NCBI GenBank assembly: GCA_024691425.1
Contig: JAILNQ010000086.1
Location: 1 to 43,879, forward strand
Direction: 5' to 3'
Origin: Lachnospiraceae bacterium
GTDB lineage: Bacteria; Bacillota; Clostridia; Lachnospirales; Lachnospiraceae
DNA: 43,879 bases
Shown here: one piece after another, positions 7,739-16,172 of the stretch
Position numbering within the stretch: the stretch's first letter is position 1
Layout: each line of letters begins with the position of its first letter
The notes under the pieces: model-generated
The model's input: the letters and a program-made list of their open reading frames with translations, nothing else
Database searches by the model: none
Told to the model about the DNA's origin: nothing
Made by a program: the position numbers and the translations under genes

Positions 7739-9100
7739 CTATCCAACGTGGAATTTTCCATCTGCATGTTTCAACGAATTATCCGAGTTTCCTTTTGCGA
7801 AGAAAATCGCCATTGAGATCGGTCCGATTCTGCCGAGATACATCGAAACTATTATTATTATCCTGCCAAAGCTGTCAAGCCTAGGTGTAAGTCCTCTTGA
7901 TAATCCGACTGTTCCGAGCGCGCTTACGACTTCATAAAGCGCATCTGTTTGAGTTATACCGCCTCTTGACATGAGCATGACTGTCATAATGAATACAGTG
8001 ATGATGCTGAAGAAGAAGATCGCGGATGATTTGCGCATAAGTTCCTCGGGAACGCGTCTATGAAATACAACGGTTTCTTTCTTGCCGTTAATGTATGAGA
8101 ATGCATTCATGATCAGAAGAAAAGCGGTCATCGTCTTGATTCCGCCTGCCGTTCCGACCGGAGACCCCCCGATGAACATCAGAACATATCCGGTCATGCA
8201 AGATATTTCCGTAAGTTTATCCTGAGGTATTGACGCGAAGCCTGCTGTTCGAAATGTAATGGACTGGAAAAGGCTGTTCATTATCCGATCCGGAAGCTCC
8301 ATCATTCCGAGCGTGTCGGGATTACTGTATTCGGCCGCCATTATGCCTGCTGCTCCGAATATGATAAGACCGCAGGTCATAAGAAGAACGATCTTAGTAT
8401 GTTCGGGAAGACGCGACAGCATCTTTCCGAAAGACAGCCGGTAAGAAATAGCGTTTTTAACACCGTCTATTATATCGAACCAGACGACGAACCCGATTCC
8501 GCCGAGGATGATAAGAAGCATGGTAGTTATCATCAGAAGACTGCTCGAGCGCAGTGAGATCATGCTATCAGGACCGACGACATCCATTCCTGCATTGCAG
8601 AATGCGGATACAGACTGGAAAATCGATGCCCATATGCCCTTGGTGGCCCCTAGCAGAGGAATGAAAACGATCATGCACAGAAGAGCTCCTGTTGTTTCGA
8701 CTATGATGACACCTTTGAAGATACGTGTCAGGAACCTGAGAAGATCTCGTTTTTCGTCCACGTTCAATGAATCACCTAGGAGCATCCGGTTTGAGAGATA
8801 GAATTTTCTGCGTGTCATTATCATCAACATCGCACCTACCGAAACGACTCCGAGTCCGCCTATCTGGATCAGGAAAAGTATGACGAGCTGACCGAAGATG
8901 CTCCAGTGCGCGTATGTATCAACAACAACAAGACCTGTAACGCATACAGACGTGGTTGCGGTGAATAGAGCAGTGAGAAATCCTGTTGTTTCGCCGGGGA
9001 CGCTCGAAAACGGAAGCATGAGGAGTGCAGTTCCTGCTAAAATCGCAAGAAAGAAGCTGAGCGGAATATAGTGAACTGGTTTGATCCTGATTCTTATCAA
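7739..9100 (-). CDS. ktrB: Potassium uptake channel subunit (KtrB/TrkH family)
   Basis: Membrane subunit of a Ktr/Trk potassium uptake system, built from four membrane-pore-membrane repeats. The selectivity-filter glycines are visible in each repeat: TTSVCVTGLVVV, SAFCNAGMDVVG, TFRTAGFAS and SALGTVGLSRG. I place the start at a TTG (9098-9100) with GGAG 9 bases upstream. A longer reading frame to 9145 exists, but its first codons contain an extended -10 promoter box, so it cannot be the mRNA start from that promoter. With this start the protein is 453 residues. It is followed by ktrA in the same operon. Confidence 0.93.
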   Translation of the reverse strand: MIRIRIKPVHYIPLSFFLAILAGTALLMLPFSSVPGETTGFLTALFTATTSVCVTGLVVVDTYAHWSIFGQLVILFLIQIGGLGVVSVGAMLMIMTRRKFYLSNRMLLGDSLNVDEKRDLLRFLTRIFKGVIIVETTGALLCMIVFIPLLGATKGIWASIFQSVSAFCNAGMDVVGPDSMISLRSSSLLMITTMLLIILGGIGFVVWFDIIDGVKNAISYRLSFGKMLSRLPEHTKIVLLMTCGLIIFGAAGIMAAEYSNPDTLGMMELPDRIMNSLFQSITFRTAGFASIPQDKLTEISCMTGYVLMFIGGSPVGTAGGIKTMTAFLLIMNAFSYINGKKETVVFHRRVPEELMRKSSAIFFFSIITVFIMTVMLMSRGGITQTDALYEVVSALGTVGLSRGLTPRLDSFGRIIIIVSMYLGRIGPISMAIFFAKGNSDNSLKHADGKFHVG

Positions 9101-9130
9101 AACTCTTATCTCCGATAAAAATTTTTGTAT

Positions 9131-9139
9131 ATTATACCA
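9131..9139 (-). promoter_or_regulatory. Extended -10 promoter of ktrB-ktrA
   Basis: On the minus strand the sequence reads TGGTATAAT (TGn plus a perfect TATAAT), with no good -35 element 17 bases upstream. Transcription would start near 9124, leaving a leader of about 24 bases before the TTG start. The rest of the divergent region to 9221 holds only AT-rich sequence and the helicase ribosome binding site; I could not pick a convincing plus-strand promoter. Confidence 0.6.
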
Positions 9140-9221
9140 CATCAAAAGTTTTGAAGTTCATATTCAGCTTTTTACTGTTAAGCATTTTTACATAGTTTCA
9201 CAGACAACAGAAAGGATTATT

Positions 9222-10637
9222 ATGAAACTTAATAAAGAGCAGTACATAGCCGCTCGTCATAAGAACGGGCCCATGCTGGTTCTGGCAGGGCCCGGAAGCG
9301 GCAAGACACATCTACTCGTTGAGAGAATAACTCTGATGATCGAGGAATATCATATCCCGCCAGAGAGCATAATGGTCATTACCTTTTCAAAAAAGGCAGC
9401 CGTCCAGATGCAGAAAAGATTCGAAAAACGTGTCGCAAAAACATCATATCCCGTAACTTTCGGGACATTTCATGCAGTGTTCTATCACATATTGCAGCAG
9501 TTCGATCCGGGTATTTCAAGACTTATCACAGAAGAAGAGTGCTTTTTGTTCGTAAGAAGCGCTATAGCTGACTGCAGGCCGGATTCAGATTTTTTCAGAT
9601 CAGAAGAAAATACTGACATTATCGCGGGACTTATATCTTCATACAAGAACTTCCGGGAAGAGTTCTTCGAAAGAAATGAATTCGCAAGAGAATTCAAGGC
9701 GCAAGAGGCAGAAGAGTTCGAACGTATTTTTGATCATTACTGCCGGCTGGTAAGAGATGCAGGCCTTATCGACTTTGATGACATGATAATCCGCTGCCAG
9801 GAGGTTTTAAGAAAGCATGAAAGCGTACTTCGCAAGTGGCAGAATCTGTACCGCTATTTTCTCGTTGACGAGTTCCAGGACATAAACGAGGCACAGTATG
9901 ATGTTCTGCGTCTTCTTGCGGGAGATGAGAGAAATGTGTTCGCGGTCGGTGATGATGATCAGTCTATATATGCGTTCCGAGGAGCCAGACCTGAGCTGAT
10001 GAAAAAATTTCTTCATCAGTTTCCAGGATGCAAACAGGTAATACTGAAGATGAACTACAGATGTTCGGCAAATATCATAGGTGCCGCTGATACGCTGGTG
10101 CGGCATAATCTTGACAGACTCGACCGTCCGATGCAGGATCATCTGCCGCAGAAGCGCGGCGGCACCGTAGAGATAATACATGCCGAATCCGCTGAAGTTC
10201 AGGCTGAATATGTATGCGACCGGATCATGTCGCTCATGGAAGATAACGGGTATAGCCGCAGTGATTTTGCCGTTCTTTACAGAAGCGGTCACTGCGCAAG
10301 GATATTTCGGAAGAAGTCGGGTCAAAGAGGGCTGTATGATCCTGTAAAAAGCGCGGGATCGATAAATATGATGACTGCGCATGCGTCAAAAGGACTTGAG
10401 TTCCCGTGTGTTTTCATAATAGGTCTTCAGGAAGGACTTTTTCCGCATTACAGGGACATGGATGGAAACTGCGAGGAGGAGAGGAGGCTCATGTACGTTG
10501 CCATGACACGCGCAAAAGAGCGTCTGTACATGTGCGCTCTCGGAAGCGAACACGGCAAACGCTCTTCAAGATTCATCAATGAAGTTATAGAAAAGAAAAA
10601 ATATATCAGAGACTATATAAACGTCACCAGAATCTGA
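9222..10637 (+). CDS. Compact UvrD/Rep-type superfamily 1 helicase
   Basis: SF1A DNA helicase of 471 residues. Motifs: Q motif glutamine Q7, Walker A AGPGSGKT (K28), motif Ia TFSKKAA, motif II VDEFQD (D216-E217), motif III GDDDQSIYAFRG, motif IV VLYRSG (R354), motif V TAHASKGLEF (H387) and motif VI YVAMTRAKERLY. Only about 30 residues separate motifs IV and V, where UvrD, Rep and PcrA carry the large 2B subdomain, and the C-terminal tail is short. So it is a minimal form rather than a housekeeping pcrA. The ATG at 9222 has AAAGGA 5 bases upstream; the open frame further upstream overlaps ktrB and lacks a ribosome binding site. Its TGA abuts the opposing DUF1292 stop. Confidence 0.88.
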   Translation: MKLNKEQYIAARHKNGPMLVLAGPGSGKTHLLVERITLMIEEYHIPPESIMVITFSKKAAVQMQKRFEKRVAKTSYPVTFGTFHAVFYHILQQFDPGISRLITEEECFLFVRSAIADCRPDSDFFRSEENTDIIAGLISSYKNFREEFFERNEFAREFKAQEAEEFERIFDHYCRLVRDAGLIDFDDMIIRCQEVLRKHESVLRKWQNLYRYFLVDEFQDINEAQYDVLRLLAGDERNVFAVGDDDQSIYAFRGARPELMKKFLHQFPGCKQVILKMNYRCSANIIGAADTLVRHNLDRLDRPMQDHLPQKRGGTVEIIHAESAEVQAEYVCDRIMSLMEDNGYSRSDFAVLYRSGHCARIFRKKSGQRGLYDPVKSAGSINMMTAHASKGLEFPCVFIIGLQEGLFPHYRDMDGNCEEERRLMYVAMTRAKERLYMCALGSEHGKRSSRFINEVIEKKKYIRDYINVTRI

Positions 10638-10955
10638 TCAATTGTCTTTCATGAGTTCGAATTCCTCGTCATCAAGGTATTCATCAAAAGCATCGGCGAC
10701 CATTTCATACTCGTCGTCATCTTCGATATAGAAAAGCTCAGGCTCGACATTCGGATCATTCTCGTCTTCCCTGTATCCGTAGAACCATACTTCGCCTTCT
10801 ACAGACTGACCTTCATCATCGAGCGGAAGCAGAACTATGTAGTCCTTTTCCTTTACCGTGAGAATCGTAACGATCGCGCACTCAACTTTGCTGCCGTCGG
10901 TAAGCTCTATCTCGACGGTCATATCCTCATCATTGTTTTCTTCGGTTTTGCCCAT
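10638..10955 (-). CDS. DUF1292 family protein (YrzB type)
   Basis: A strongly acidic 105-residue protein with the DUF1292 pattern: VEIELTDGSKVECAIVTILTVKEKDYIVLLPL, then a second strand pair EGEVWFYGY and a C-terminal acidic stretch EPELFYIEDDDEYEMVADAFDEYL. Members are small, cytosolic and widespread in Firmicutes; their function is not known. The ATG has AAGGAG 8 bases upstream. It is monocistronic and convergent with the helicase gene, with no bases between the two stop codons. Confidence 0.88.
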   Translation of the reverse strand: MGKTEENNDEDMTVEIELTDGSKVECAIVTILTVKEKDYIVLLPLDDEGQSVEGEVWFYGYREDENDPNVEPELFYIEDDDEYEMVADAFDEYLDDEEFELMKDN

Positions 10956-10993
10956 TTTCTGCTCCTTTTCAGCATCTTTTATGAATTTTCGTG

Positions 10994-11023
10994 ATTATAA
11001 CACAAAAAGAAGACAATAATCAA
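10994..11023 (-). promoter_or_regulatory. Promoter of the DUF1292 gene
   Basis: On the minus strand TTGATT (11018-11023), 18 bases and TATAAT (10994-10999), with TG one base before the -10 box (extended -10). Transcription would start near 10987, about 30 bases before the ATG. An odd palindrome ATAATCAATGATTAT (11016-11030) overlaps the -35 box and may be only AT-rich chance sequence. Confidence 0.65.
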
Positions 11024-11043
11024 TGATTATCAGGCTTTTTTCC

Positions 11044-11072
11044 TTGAAAATAAGCGTATTTATCTTTATAAT
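11044..11072 (+). promoter_or_regulatory. Promoter of the GH13 homologue / trpS operon
   Basis: TTGAAA (11044-11049), a 17-base spacer and TATAAT (11067-11072) make a near-consensus housekeeping promoter. The expected start near 11079 leaves a leader of only about 10 bases before the ATG at 11089, with a weak ribosome binding site (ATAGG). Confidence 0.75.
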
Positions 11073-11088
11073 CATATGATAGGCTTAT

Positions 11089-12993
11089 ATGAAGAAGAAC
11101 ATCATGATCATTACGGACAGAACAGTAAAAAACCATAAACAGGGCCGGGGTTTTCCTATGGGTGCTAAAAGGACCGGAAACGGAGTGCAGTTTACAACAT
11201 GCATTCCTTTCAGGAACACTCTTGAGCTTATTATATATGATGAAAAGTGTGAACCGATGGACCGCGTCAATATGAAAGAATATGCGGCGGCTTCCGGTCT
11301 TTACTCATGCTCTGTGGAATGCGAATGGTCTGACGGGATGTCATACTGCTATGAAGCTGACGGAGTAAGAACTGCCGATCCGTTCATGAAGAATTCATGT
11401 GCAGTCCGCAGGTTCGGCGATGCCGATTCGCAGATAGATAACGCAAAACTCTATGATGACAGTTTTTCATGGGATGATGACAGATTCCCGAACAGGCCGT
11501 ACAACACCGTAATAGCATATCAGCTTCACGTTCGCGGGTTTACCGCTCATTCATCAGCAAAAGCAGGAAAGAACAGGGGAAAGTTTTCGGGGATCGTTGA
11601 CAGGATTCCGTACATGAAGGATCTGGGCATAAATCAGATCGTTCTTATGCCGTGCTATGAATTCGATGAGATAGTCCGTCCATCAGATATCCGCCGCATG
11701 GATAAGCTTGATTATAAGACGGATCCGACAAAGAAAGCGCCCACTAAGATCAATTACTGGGGATTTACGAAGGGATGCTATTACATGCCTAAAGCCGCAT
11801 ATTCTAACGGCGATCCCGTAAATGAATTCAAATCAATGGTCAAGGCGTGTCATGCTGAAAATATCGAAGTCATAATGAGATTCTATTTCCCTGACAGCTT
11901 TAACCGCACATTCATCCCGGATATTCTTAAATTCTGGGCATGCTGCTATCGCGTTGATGGTTTCTTCCTGATGGGATCGGACATTCCGATGGACATGATC
12001 GCCGCCGACATGTATCTGCGCGACAGAAAAATTTACAACAGCTTTTTTGACAAGGATTACATTACGCGTAAGAAGTACGGTTATAATGCGAACATGGCAT
12101 TTGTTAATTCGGACTTCATGAATACTTGCCGTAAGTTCTTAAAGAGCGATGAGAACCAGCTTTCTGATTTTCTCTACAGGCTGAGGCTCAATCCGACGGA
12201 TGTGCACACAGTGAATTTCATGACTGATTACTGCGGATTCACGCTCAACGATCTTGTGACGTATGATTACAAGCACAACGAAGAGAACAATGAAGACAAC
12301 AGCGACGGCGAGAATTTCAATTACAGCTGGAACTGCGGAGCGGAAGGCCCTTCACAGAAGAAGAGCGTGATCAATCTGAGGCTCAAGCAGATAAAGAATG
12401 CACTTCTTTTCCTCTTCATGGCTCAGGGAACACCTATGATCTGTGCGGGTGACGAATGCCTTAATACGCAGGGCGGAAACAATAACCCTTACTGTCAGGA
12501 CAACGAGACAGGATGGGTTGTATGGAAGCAGAATAAGCAGAACGCCGAGATCAGTGCGTTTCTCAAGACGCTCATAAAGCTCCGTACGGAGCATCCGATA
12601 CTTCATCCCGAAAGAGAATTCCGGCTTATGGATTACGCATCCTGCGGATTCCCGGATCTTTCTTATCATGCCGATATGGCATGGAATCCTAGGTATGACA
12701 ACCATCTGCGCCATATCGGCGTGATGATATGCGGTAAATACGCAAGACTGACGCGGACTAAAGAGGATGATTTTTTCTATTTCGCATATAACATGCACTG
12801 GGAAAATCATACATTCGCTCTTCCGAAGCTCCCTAAGGGACTCGAATGGTCAGTGTGCCTTCTTACATGCAATGATGCCGCCGGCGCCATCGTCTATAAG
12901 ACGCTTTGCAGCAGGGACGGAAGCGTAACGATTCCGGACCGCACGACCGCGGTCTTTATATCAAAACCGGCGGAAGAAGAAAATAACAGATAG
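11089..12993 (+). CDS. Catalytically degenerate GH13 (glycogen debranching/pullulanase-like) protein
   Basis: A 634-residue protein with the layout of GlgX-type debranching enzymes: N-terminal beta-sandwich (about 1-120), a GH13 barrel (about 140-520) and a C-terminal beta domain. Similarity is clear in GFTLNDLVTYDYKHNEENN, NFNYSWNCGAEGP and FLFMAQGTPMICAGDE. But every active-site motif is changed. In region I, VILDVVYNHT becomes VIMRFYFPD (Asp to R264, His to D269). In region II, DGFRFD becomes DGFFLM (Arg to F293, nucleophile Asp to M295). In region III, IAEPWD becomes YNSFFD (acid Glu to S318). In region IV, CHDG becomes DYCG (His to Y381, Asp to C382). I infer a non-enzymatic, perhaps glucan-binding or regulatory, protein. 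The reading frame is intact and trpS follows 16 bases later. Confidence 0.85.
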   Translation: MKKNIMIITDRTVKNHKQGRGFPMGAKRTGNGVQFTTCIPFRNTLELIIYDEKCEPMDRVNMKEYAAASGLYSCSVECEWSDGMSYCYEADGVRTADPFMKNSCAVRRFGDADSQIDNAKLYDDSFSWDDDRFPNRPYNTVIAYQLHVRGFTAHSSAKAGKNRGKFSGIVDRIPYMKDLGINQIVLMPCYEFDEIVRPSDIRRMDKLDYKTDPTKKAPTKINYWGFTKGCYYMPKAAYSNGDPVNEFKSMVKACHAENIEVIMRFYFPDSFNRTFIPDILKFWACCYRVDGFFLMGSDIPMDMIAADMYLRDRKIYNSFFDKDYITRKKYGYNANMAFVNSDFMNTCRKFLKSDENQLSDFLYRLRLNPTDVHTVNFMTDYCGFTLNDLVTYDYKHNEENNEDNSDGENFNYSWNCGAEGPSQKKSVINLRLKQIKNALLFLFMAQGTPMICAGDECLNTQGGNNNPYCQDNETGWVVWKQNKQNAEISAFLKTLIKLRTEHPILHPEREFRLMDYASCGFPDLSYHADMAWNPRYDNHLRHIGVMICGKYARLTRTKEDDFFYFAYNMHWENHTFALPKLPKGLEWSVCLLTCNDAAGAIVYKTLCSRDGSVTIPDRTTAVFISKPAEEENNR

Positions 12994-13009
12994 AAATGGG
13001 GAAAGATAA

Positions 13010-14017
13010 ATGATCGGCGACAAAAAGGTATTGTTTTCAGGAATGCAGGCTACAGGTAATCTGACGATCGGGAATTATCTCGGTGCGCTTTCGAACTGGG
13101 TGAAGCTTTCGGACGAATACGAGTGCTTCTATTCGGTTGTTGATATGCACTCGATCACGGTACGGCAGGATCCTGCAGAGCTTCGGAGCAGGGCCAGGAA
13201 GCTTCTGTCGCTCTACATAGCGGCAGGGCTCGATCCGGAGAAAAACTGCATCTACTATCAGTCACATGTATCCGGACATGCCGAGCTTGCATGGATACTC
13301 AACTGTTTCACATACATGGGCGAGCTTTCAAGGATGACACAGTTCAAGGACAAATCATCAAAGCATGCGGACAATATAAACGCAGGCCTGTTCACTTATC
13401 CTGTCCTTATGGCTGCAGACATTCTTCTCTATCAGGCGGATGTTGTTCCGGTCGGTATCGATCAGATGCAGCACCTCGAGCTTACAAGGGACATTGCACA
13501 GCGCTTCAACGCGATATACGGTGATGTCTTCACAGTGCCCGAGCCTTACATCGGAAAGGTCGGAGCAAAGATCATGAGCCTTCAGGATCCGTCAAAGAAG
13601 ATGTCAAAGTCTGACGAAAATCCGAATGCGAGTGTTTATCTCATGGACGATCCGGATACGATAATGCGTAAATTTAAGCGCGCCGTAACCGATTCTGTCG
13701 GTGTTGTGAAGCATGATGAAGAAAATCAGAGCGGCATCTGCAACCTGATCGATATATACAGCGCATGCACCGGCATGAGCGTTGAGGCTATAGAAACGGA
13801 GTTTGAAGGAAAGGGGTACGGTGACTTCAAGACAAAAGTCGGAGAGAGCGTTGTCGAAAAGCTCCGTCCGCTGCAGGAGAAGATGGCAGATCTTGAAAAG
13901 AACAAGGATTACATAGATTCCGTCATAAAGAACAATGCCGAGAAGGCTCAGTATTTTTCAAATAAAACACTCCGCAAAGTCCAGAAAAAAGTCGGATTCC
14001 CGGAGAGAATAAGATGA
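13010..14017 (+). CDS. trpS: Tryptophanyl-tRNA synthetase
   Basis: Class I synthetase charging tRNA-Trp, 335 residues (usual 325-340). The first signature is GMQATGNLTIGNYLGAL (TIGN in place of HIGH), followed by YECFYSVVDMHSIT. Tryptophan-pocket residues lie in the central part with VGIDQMQHLELTRDIA, and the second signature is KKMSKSDENP. The ATG is preceded by GGGGA. It sits 16 bases after the degenerate GH13 gene and 27 bases before the HD-GYP gene, so it is probably cotranscribed with at least the former. No T-box leader is visible. Confidence 0.96.
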   Translation: MIGDKKVLFSGMQATGNLTIGNYLGALSNWVKLSDEYECFYSVVDMHSITVRQDPAELRSRARKLLSLYIAAGLDPEKNCIYYQSHVSGHAELAWILNCFTYMGELSRMTQFKDKSSKHADNINAGLFTYPVLMAADILLYQADVVPVGIDQMQHLELTRDIAQRFNAIYGDVFTVPEPYIGKVGAKIMSLQDPSKKMSKSDENPNASVYLMDDPDTIMRKFKRAVTDSVGVVKHDEENQSGICNLIDIYSACTGMSVEAIETEFEGKGYGDFKTKVGESVVEKLRPLQEKMADLEKNKDYIDSVIKNNAEKAQYFSNKTLRKVQKKVGFPERIR

Positions 14018-14044
14018 TTACCGGAACCGATCTGGAGGAACGGT

Positions 14045-16159
14045 ATGCATAAGATGAGACGCAAGTTTCTTATTGCAGGAGGCATAGTCATAAATGTGCT
14101 TCTGTCCTTTATTATGGACAGGCTCGGCATGCCCTTGTTCCTTGATACTGTCGGAACTATCGGAGTTGCCGCGATAGGCGGCATGATTCCGGGCATTTTC
14201 ACTGCCGTTGCAACGAATGTGGCATGTACTCTTTTCAATGAGAGTGCGATATATTTTGCGGCAATAGATGCATTGCTTGCGATATATTCCGCATGGTTCT
14301 TCAAAAAAGTCAAGAAATGGACTGCAGGCCGCATCATATCTTTCATTCTTTCCATTTCGCTGCTTTCAGGTACGGTCAGCTCATTCATACAATGGGGACT
14401 TTTCGGCGATGCCCAGCATTCGCTTGTCACTGATACGGCCAGGTCCTTCTCGCTTGTGGCAAACCTCCCGTATTTTGCCGCTTTCCTCATAACGAATATC
14501 GTAATAAACATACTTGATAAATCTGCCGCTACAGGGATCACATTCCTGCTTCTGCGCGTAATTCCCGATGATAAGCTTGCCGGAATAGAAAAAGAAGACT
14601 GGATGCAGAAACCTCTGTCTGACGAAGAGTTAAAGTCCATGAAGGAGTGGGGCAAGGATGTAAAATACTCAGTACGGAAAAGAACTGCGCTGACACTTGT
14701 TATCACATCTCTTCTTCTCGTTATTGCGATGGGATGGATCGCTGTCCATCTATACTACAACAACGAAAAGGCTGAAAAGACCGAGGCAGCATATTCTGCT
14801 GTTAAGTTCGCGGCGAGCATGATAAATACTGACCGTATCGAGGACTATATCAATGAGGGCAGAGAAGCCTTCGGATACAACGCCACGGAGGAAATGCTGA
14901 ACAATATAAGAAAATCGGTTTCAGGCGTTGAATATCTGTATGTTCTTCGCATAGAAGAGACAGGATGCCGGTTCATTTTCGATCCGCCGGCGGAAAACAA
15001 TGAGGATCCGTACGCCCCGGGTGAATTCGTTCCCTTCGAGGCGGCATTCGAACCTTATATTCCGGCGCTCATTGCGGGCGAGGAGATAGAGCCTATTGAA
15101 TCAAACGACAGATGGGGATGGATGCAGACAGTATACTATCCGGTAAGGAATGAGAACGGAAGCTGTGTATGCTATGTTGGTGCGGATGTATCGCTCTCAT
15201 ATATGGCAGGATACACAAGGGATTTTGTGCTGAAGGTTATGCTGCTGCTTGCAGGATTCTTCATTCTTGTCATTTCATATACGATATGGACGACATCGAT
15301 CTACACATCTTATCCGATAAGCAGCATAGCATCATGCGTCGACCGTTTTGCGAACTCTGGCGATGACCAGGAAAAACTTGACGAGAATGTAAGATCGATC
15401 CGTGCGCTCGACATAAGGACGGGTGATGAGATCGAGAAGATGTACCAGGCACTGTGCAGAATGACATCGAACCAGGCCGAAAATCTCCGCGATATCAGAA
15501 GGTTGTCCGAATCTACTGCCAAAATGCAGGACGGACTTATCGTAACGATGGCGGACATGGTCGAGAGCCGTGACAGCGACACCGGCGCTCACGTACAGAA
15601 AACATCCGCATACGTAAAGATAATAGTTGAAGGTCTTAAGAAACACGGATACTACTCAGAAAAGATCACACCTAAGTTCATGTCCGATATAGTAAGGTCC
15701 GCACCTCTTCATGATGTCGGAAAGATAAACATTCCGGACGGTATTCTTAATAAACCGGGCAAGCTCGATGATAAGGAATTCGAGATAATGAAAACCCATA
15801 CGACCGCAGGAAAGAAGATCATGGAGAATGCCATAAGCACGGTCCAGGGTGAGAACTATCTGAAAGAAGCAAGGAATATGGCGGCCTATCACCATGAACG
15901 CTGGGACGGCAAAGGATATCCGGACCAACTTGCGGGTGAAGTCATTCCTCTTTCTGCCCGTATAATGTCAGTTGCCGACGTATTCGACGCCTTGACTTCG
16001 CCGCGTATATACAAACCCGCATTCCCGCTGGATAAGGCTCTTTCTATACTGAATGAAGGATCGGGAACACAGTTCGATCCGAAGTGCATAGAAGTTTTCA
16101 TGGATGCCCTTCCTGAAGTGAAAGTCATCCTCAAAAAATATAATCAGACCGTATTCTGA
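14045..16159 (+). CDS. Membrane HD-GYP domain protein with ECF-S-like and Cache-like sensor regions
   Basis: A 704-residue membrane signalling protein. Residues 5-160 are a hydrophobic multi-helix block with GMPLFLDTVGTIGVAAIGG and IPGIFTAVATN, a pattern like the substrate-binding (S) components of ECF vitamin transporters. A further helix (about 212-235) is followed by an extracellular segment (about 240-390) resembling a Cache ligand-binding domain, then another helix (395-417) and a linker. The output is an HD-GYP domain from about 495: HDVGK (H556, D557) and KGYPD (G624-P626) are intact, as are YHHERWDG and DVFDALTS, so cyclic-di-GMP hydrolysis is expected. The start ATG has GGAGGA 5 bases upstream. 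The hybrid kinase follows 14 bases later. Confidence 0.87.
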   Translation: MHKMRRKFLIAGGIVINVLLSFIMDRLGMPLFLDTVGTIGVAAIGGMIPGIFTAVATNVACTLFNESAIYFAAIDALLAIYSAWFFKKVKKWTAGRIISFILSISLLSGTVSSFIQWGLFGDAQHSLVTDTARSFSLVANLPYFAAFLITNIVINILDKSAATGITFLLLRVIPDDKLAGIEKEDWMQKPLSDEELKSMKEWGKDVKYSVRKRTALTLVITSLLLVIAMGWIAVHLYYNNEKAEKTEAAYSAVKFAASMINTDRIEDYINEGREAFGYNATEEMLNNIRKSVSGVEYLYVLRIEETGCRFIFDPPAENNEDPYAPGEFVPFEAAFEPYIPALIAGEEIEPIESNDRWGWMQTVYYPVRNENGSCVCYVGADVSLSYMAGYTRDFVLKVMLLLAGFFILVISYTIWTTSIYTSYPISSIASCVDRFANSGDDQEKLDENVRSIRALDIRTGDEIEKMYQALCRMTSNQAENLRDIRRLSESTAKMQDGLIVTMADMVESRDSDTGAHVQKTSAYVKIIVEGLKKHGYYSEKITPKFMSDIVRSAPLHDVGKINIPDGILNKPGKLDDKEFEIMKTHTTAGKKIMENAISTVQGENYLKEARNMAAYHHERWDGKGYPDQLAGEVIPLSARIMSVADVFDALTSPRIYKPAFPLDKALSILNEGSGTQFDPKCIEVFMDALPEVKVILKKYNQTVF

Positions 16160-16172
16160 AAGGTGTCATTAA

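Noticed and set aside
11089-12993. Functional glycogen debranching enzyme or pullulanase (glgX/pulA)
   Set aside because: The nucleophile, acid and third catalytic acid are all replaced, so the enzyme name was not used despite good overall similarity.
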